From Dinoroseobacter sp049800775 (lineage in GTDB: Bacteria > Pseudomonadota > Alphaproteobacteria > Rhodobacterales > Rhodobacteraceae): 64,000 nt of DNA. A program made the translations under genes and the position numbers. Shown in pieces: positions 62,056-64,000 of this stretch; the stretch's first letter is position 1; each line of letters opens with the position of its first letter. The DNA is taken from assembly GCF_049800775.1 (NCBI RefSeq), contig NZ_JBNAFR010000011.1, forward strand, positions 56,076-120,075, written 5' to 3'. The notes beneath the pieces were generated by a model. That model did not search any database. It was not told the DNA's origin and saw only the letters and a program-made list of their open reading frames with translations.

Positions 62056-62233
62056 ACGTGATCTGTGCCCGCGCGGCGTTTGTGTCACGTGCGATTTTCC
62101 CTAAGTCTGAACGAAGCAACAGAGTGCATGCAGCGTCAGCGAATTCGTCCGAATGGGCGCTACACCTTCAGCGAAGTTCATATGCTCTAAGGAAAATCGA
62201 ACCAAAGAGCCAAACTGAAGAAAGGGAAGCCGT

Positions 62234-62413
62234 TTGTCCGTCGCGCAGTCAAAAGTGGAACAGCAGGCGCTTGGCCTACTGCGTGCGTTTGAGAGGGCAG
62301 GTCGCACCGTCAGGCGCGTCGTGATCGAAGGAAAACGGATTGAGCTCGAACTGGTCCAAGAAGATTCTCAAGATGAGTTTGACGGGATAGATATGCGTCA
62401 TGACAAAACGTGA
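62234..62413 (+). CDS. Small protein encoded directly upstream of an integrase
   Basis: 59 residues from TTG with AAAGGGAAG upstream. The product contains VEQQALGLLRAFERAGRTV, RRVVIEGKRIELELVQ and an acidic DSQDEFDGIDM tail. Its stop lies 14 bases inside the integrase gene, so the two are coupled. Small acidic-tailed proteins of this type regularly precede tyrosine integrases in alphaproteobacteria; a role as excisionase-like partner is a guess. Confidence 0.6.
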   Translation: MSVAQSKVEQQALGLLRAFERAGRTVRRVVIEGKRIELELVQEDSQDEFDGIDMRHDKT

Positions 62414-62727
62414 GCTCCCAAAGCATGTCTACCGCCAACGCAATGGCCTGTATTTTCAGCGGCGCGGCTGGCCCTCGCAGAAGTTCGAAAATGAGTTTGG
62501 TACGCCAGAGTTCTGGCGCGAGTATGCGGGGATCCTTGCGCAGAAGGATCGACCTCGGAGAGTCATTGCGCGCAATTTTGGCGCTCTGATCGATAGCTAC
62601 CGTAAATCGCCCAGGTATCGGAACCGCAAGCCTCGGACCGGCTTGGACTACGACAAACACCTCGATTTTTTCCGCGAGATTATGGGTGAGGCGAACCCGG
62701 CCAAGATGCAGCGAAAGGATGTCATTC
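62400..62727 (+). pseudogene. Tyrosine integrase gene, N-terminal part only (cut by the IS element)
   Basis: 109 codons. MTKRELPKHVYRQRNGLYFQRRGWPSQKF and later ARNFGALIDSYRKSPRYRNRKPRTGLDYDKHLDFFREIMGEANPAKMQRKDV match the arm- and core-binding start of phage-type integrases. The catalytic R-H-R-Y half is missing because the IS3-family element begins at 62728. The remainder should follow beyond the window end if the insertion is simple. Confidence 0.7.
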
Positions 62728-62766
62728 TGAGCTACTCCCCAATGTTTGGACAGTTTCCGGCGTGAT

Positions 62767-63642
62767 CTAAGCTACTCTCTGCTCCTGCTGATCGGGTTGG
62801 GTTTCGTCTTTTCTCAGCCAATAGACCATGGCTGGCGGTTGGCCGCCAAGGGCGGAATGGGGGCGCTTGCGGTTGTAGAACTCGATCCATTTTCCGACAC
62901 CCGCCGTCGCCTCTGATCCGGTTTCCCAAGCGTGCAGGTAGACGCATTCGTATTTGAGGCTTCGCCAGAGCCGTTCCACGAAGATGTTGTCGAGGAAGCG
63001 TCCCTTGCCATCCATCGAGATGCGCACGCCGGATCGCCGCAGCCGGTCGGTCCAGGCAAACGACGTGAACTGGCTGCCCTGGTCGGTGTTCATGATCTCG
63101 GGCGGGCCGAAGCGGTGGATCGCCTCGTTCAGCGCCTCGACGCAGAAGTCTGCTTCCAGCGTGTTGGATATGCGCCAGGCCAGCACCTTGCGGGTGTACC
63201 AGTCCATGACCGCCACCAGATACAGGAACCCACGCCGCATCGGCAGATAGGTGATATCTGCGGCCCAGACCTGGTTGGGCCGGGTCACCCGCAAACCGCG
63301 CAACAGATAGGGATACGTCTTGTGCCCCTTCGCCGCCTTGCTGGTGTTGGGCTTCTGGTAGATCGGCATGAGCCCCATCAGCCGCATCAATCGGCGGATA
63401 CGCTTCTCGTTGACCAGATGTCCCTCGTTGCGCAGGTGCCAAGTCATCTGCCGGACACCGAAGAACGGTGTTTCCAGGAACTGCTCGTCGATCTGACGCA
63501 TCAGCATCAGGTTCATCGCCGTCTCGCCCTTGGGCGTGTAGTAGAATGATGACCGCGAGATCGACAGCAGCCTGCACTGTTTGCCAATCGACAGATCGGT
63601 ATTGGCTGGTTCAACCATCTTCCGCCTCACTTGCCGGTCCAC
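62767..63642 (-). CDS. IS3-family transposase OrfB (DDE integrase domain)
   Basis: 291 residues from a GTG start. HTH_21-like N-terminus (SISRSSFYY), then the DDE catalytic domain: D in VWAADITYLPM, D in IMNTDQGSQFTS, E in NIFVERLWRSLKYE. It ends with the HSALGGQPPAMVYW region common in IS3 transposases. It overlaps orfA in the -1 frame, so the active OrfAB protein is expected from a programmed -1 frameshift. Confidence 0.9.
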   Translation of the reverse strand: MDRQVRRKMVEPANTDLSIGKQCRLLSISRSSFYYTPKGETAMNLMLMRQIDEQFLETPFFGVRQMTWHLRNEGHLVNEKRIRRLMRLMGLMPIYQKPNTSKAAKGHKTYPYLLRGLRVTRPNQVWAADITYLPMRRGFLYLVAVMDWYTRKVLAWRISNTLEADFCVEALNEAIHRFGPPEIMNTDQGSQFTSFAWTDRLRRSGVRISMDGKGRFLDNIFVERLWRSLKYECVYLHAWETGSEATAGVGKWIEFYNRKRPHSALGGQPPAMVYWLRKDETQPDQQEQRVA

Positions 63643-63920
63643 GGTTTGAGCTTTCGTGACAGAAAATCATTGGCCACAGCCAGCTCCCCGATCTTGGCGT
63701 GCAGGTCCTTGACCTGTTCTTCGTCCACTTCCGGCGTCTTTCGGCCACCACGCTCGAGCACGCCAGACGCGCCTTCAAGCAGCGCACGCTTCCAGCTGTG
63801 GATCATCGTCGGGTGAACGCCAAACTGGCTTGCCAACTCAGCAACCGTCCGCTCGCCCTTCAATGCCTCAAGCGCAACTTTGGCCTTGAACTCAGGCGAA
63901 TGGTTCTTCCGTTTCGACAT
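63627..63920 (-). CDS. IS3-family transposase OrfA (helix-turn-helix)
   Basis: 97 residues: MSKRKNHSPEFKAKVALEALKGE followed by TVAELASQFGVHPTMIHSWKRALLEG, the IS3/IS911 transposase helix-turn-helix, and a leucine-zipper-like end (VKDLHAKIGELAVANDFLSRKL). It binds the inverted repeats. The upstream gap to the right terminal repeat is 68 bases. Confidence 0.9.
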   Translation of the reverse strand: MSKRKNHSPEFKAKVALEALKGERTVAELASQFGVHPTMIHSWKRALLEGASGVLERGGRKTPEVDEEQVKDLHAKIGELAVANDFLSRKLKPWTGK

Positions 63921-64000
63921 CTCTGATCTCCTCTTCGTCGAAGATCAGCAGACAGCAATTCGTAGCTTACGTCAGTGTCCGAATTTCGGGGGGTAGCTCA

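Larger units (their letters stand above)
61672..62233. other. Non-coding stretch with direct repeats upstream of the integrase
   Basis: 562 bases without a convincing gene. It contains a C-run near 61921 and the two 22-base repeats listed separately. ORFs of up to 101 codons here have no ribosome-binding site or recognisable product. Probably the att/regulatory end of the element. Confidence 0.5.
62728..64000 (-). mobile_element. IS3-family insertion sequence, 1273 bp
   Basis: Left end TGAGCTACTCCCC at 62728 and right end GGGGGTAGCTCA at 63989-64000 form an imperfect terminal inverted repeat of about 27 bases (TG...CA ends, GGACA conserved in both). It encodes orfA and orfB on the minus strand. 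It interrupts the integrase gene; the flanking bases on the left are TTC. The right flank lies beyond the window, so a target duplication cannot be checked here. Confidence 0.85.

Noticed and set aside
61672..62233. CRISPR array or retron-type RNA in the repeat-bearing stretch
   Set aside because: Only two repeat copies 97 bases apart, no further spacers, and no Cas or reverse-transcriptase gene nearby.

Overview
The window looks like the chromosome of a high-GC alphaproteobacterium of the Rhodobacteraceae (Roseobacter/Rhodovulum type). Three lines of evidence suggest this: GC-rich codon use, three proteins with VPLPA-type C-terminal sorting signals, and a type II DMSO-reductase-family operon in the alpha-beta-chaperone-gamma order known from Rhodovulum dimethylsulfide dehydrogenase. 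Family names are assigned by eye from motifs; no search was run.

Layout. (1) 1-9.1 kb: the tail of a di-haem peroxidase-like gene, a CRTAC1/FG-GAP protein, and a complete D-xylose locus (ROK regulator, xylFHG transporter, xylB, xylA) with a clear promoter/operator and terminator. (2) 9.1-11.6 kb: a VPLPA-CTERM protein and a DUF3179 protein. (3) 11.8-30.5 kb: a polar amino-acid ABC transporter whose ATPase gene lies about 14.5 kb from its binding-protein and permease genes. Between them are a PLP C-S lyase-like enzyme, a cytoplasmic BisC-like molybdoenzyme, a persulfide-dioxygenase-like MBL protein, a rhodanese, an IclR regulator, an FAD amine oxidase, HyuA/HyuB, an SDR, an acyl-CoA synthetase and RidA. 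Two separate intergenic regions carry nearly the same 23-bp element, so I read the block as one regulon for a sulfur-containing (possibly S-oxidised or cyclic) amino-acid-like compound. (4) 30.5-32.4 kb: two VPLPA-CTERM genes, one split by an in-frame TAA, and a small gene; these transcription units and the next kinase gene share a promoter-like block. (5) 32.5-39.1 kb: two convergent soluble two-component systems, a PAS-rich hybrid kinase with an OmpR-type regulator and a TorS-like kinase with a TorR-like regulator. (6) 39.3-47.6 kb: a Ddh-like operon extended by an Nbp35/Mrp-like ATPase and a beta-propeller protein, with three helically phased tor-box-like repeats upstream. (7) 47.7-56.6 kb: a PAS-only protein, an RpiR regulator divergent from a cyclo-ligase-like gene plus an ABC importer with fused permeases, then MarR, GFA-like, DUF6552-like, SDR and LysR genes.

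(8) From 56.7 kb to the end the DNA is an island. It starts at a 3' fragment of a tRNA-Cys gene. A second 3' fragment, with a different but still paired T-stem, lies 1.16 kb further on, which suggests two tandem insertions. The first small, AT-richer element holds a decayed SpoU methylase and a 37-residue membrane peptide gene. The second holds a 1189-residue restriction-modification fusion, a 22-bp direct repeat, a small gene and an integrase gene cut by an IS3-family element that ends at the last base of the window.

The strongest candidates for something undescribed are the operator-linked sulfur/hydantoinase regulon (11.8-30.5 kb) and the extended Ddh-like operon with its soluble TorS/TorR-type control.
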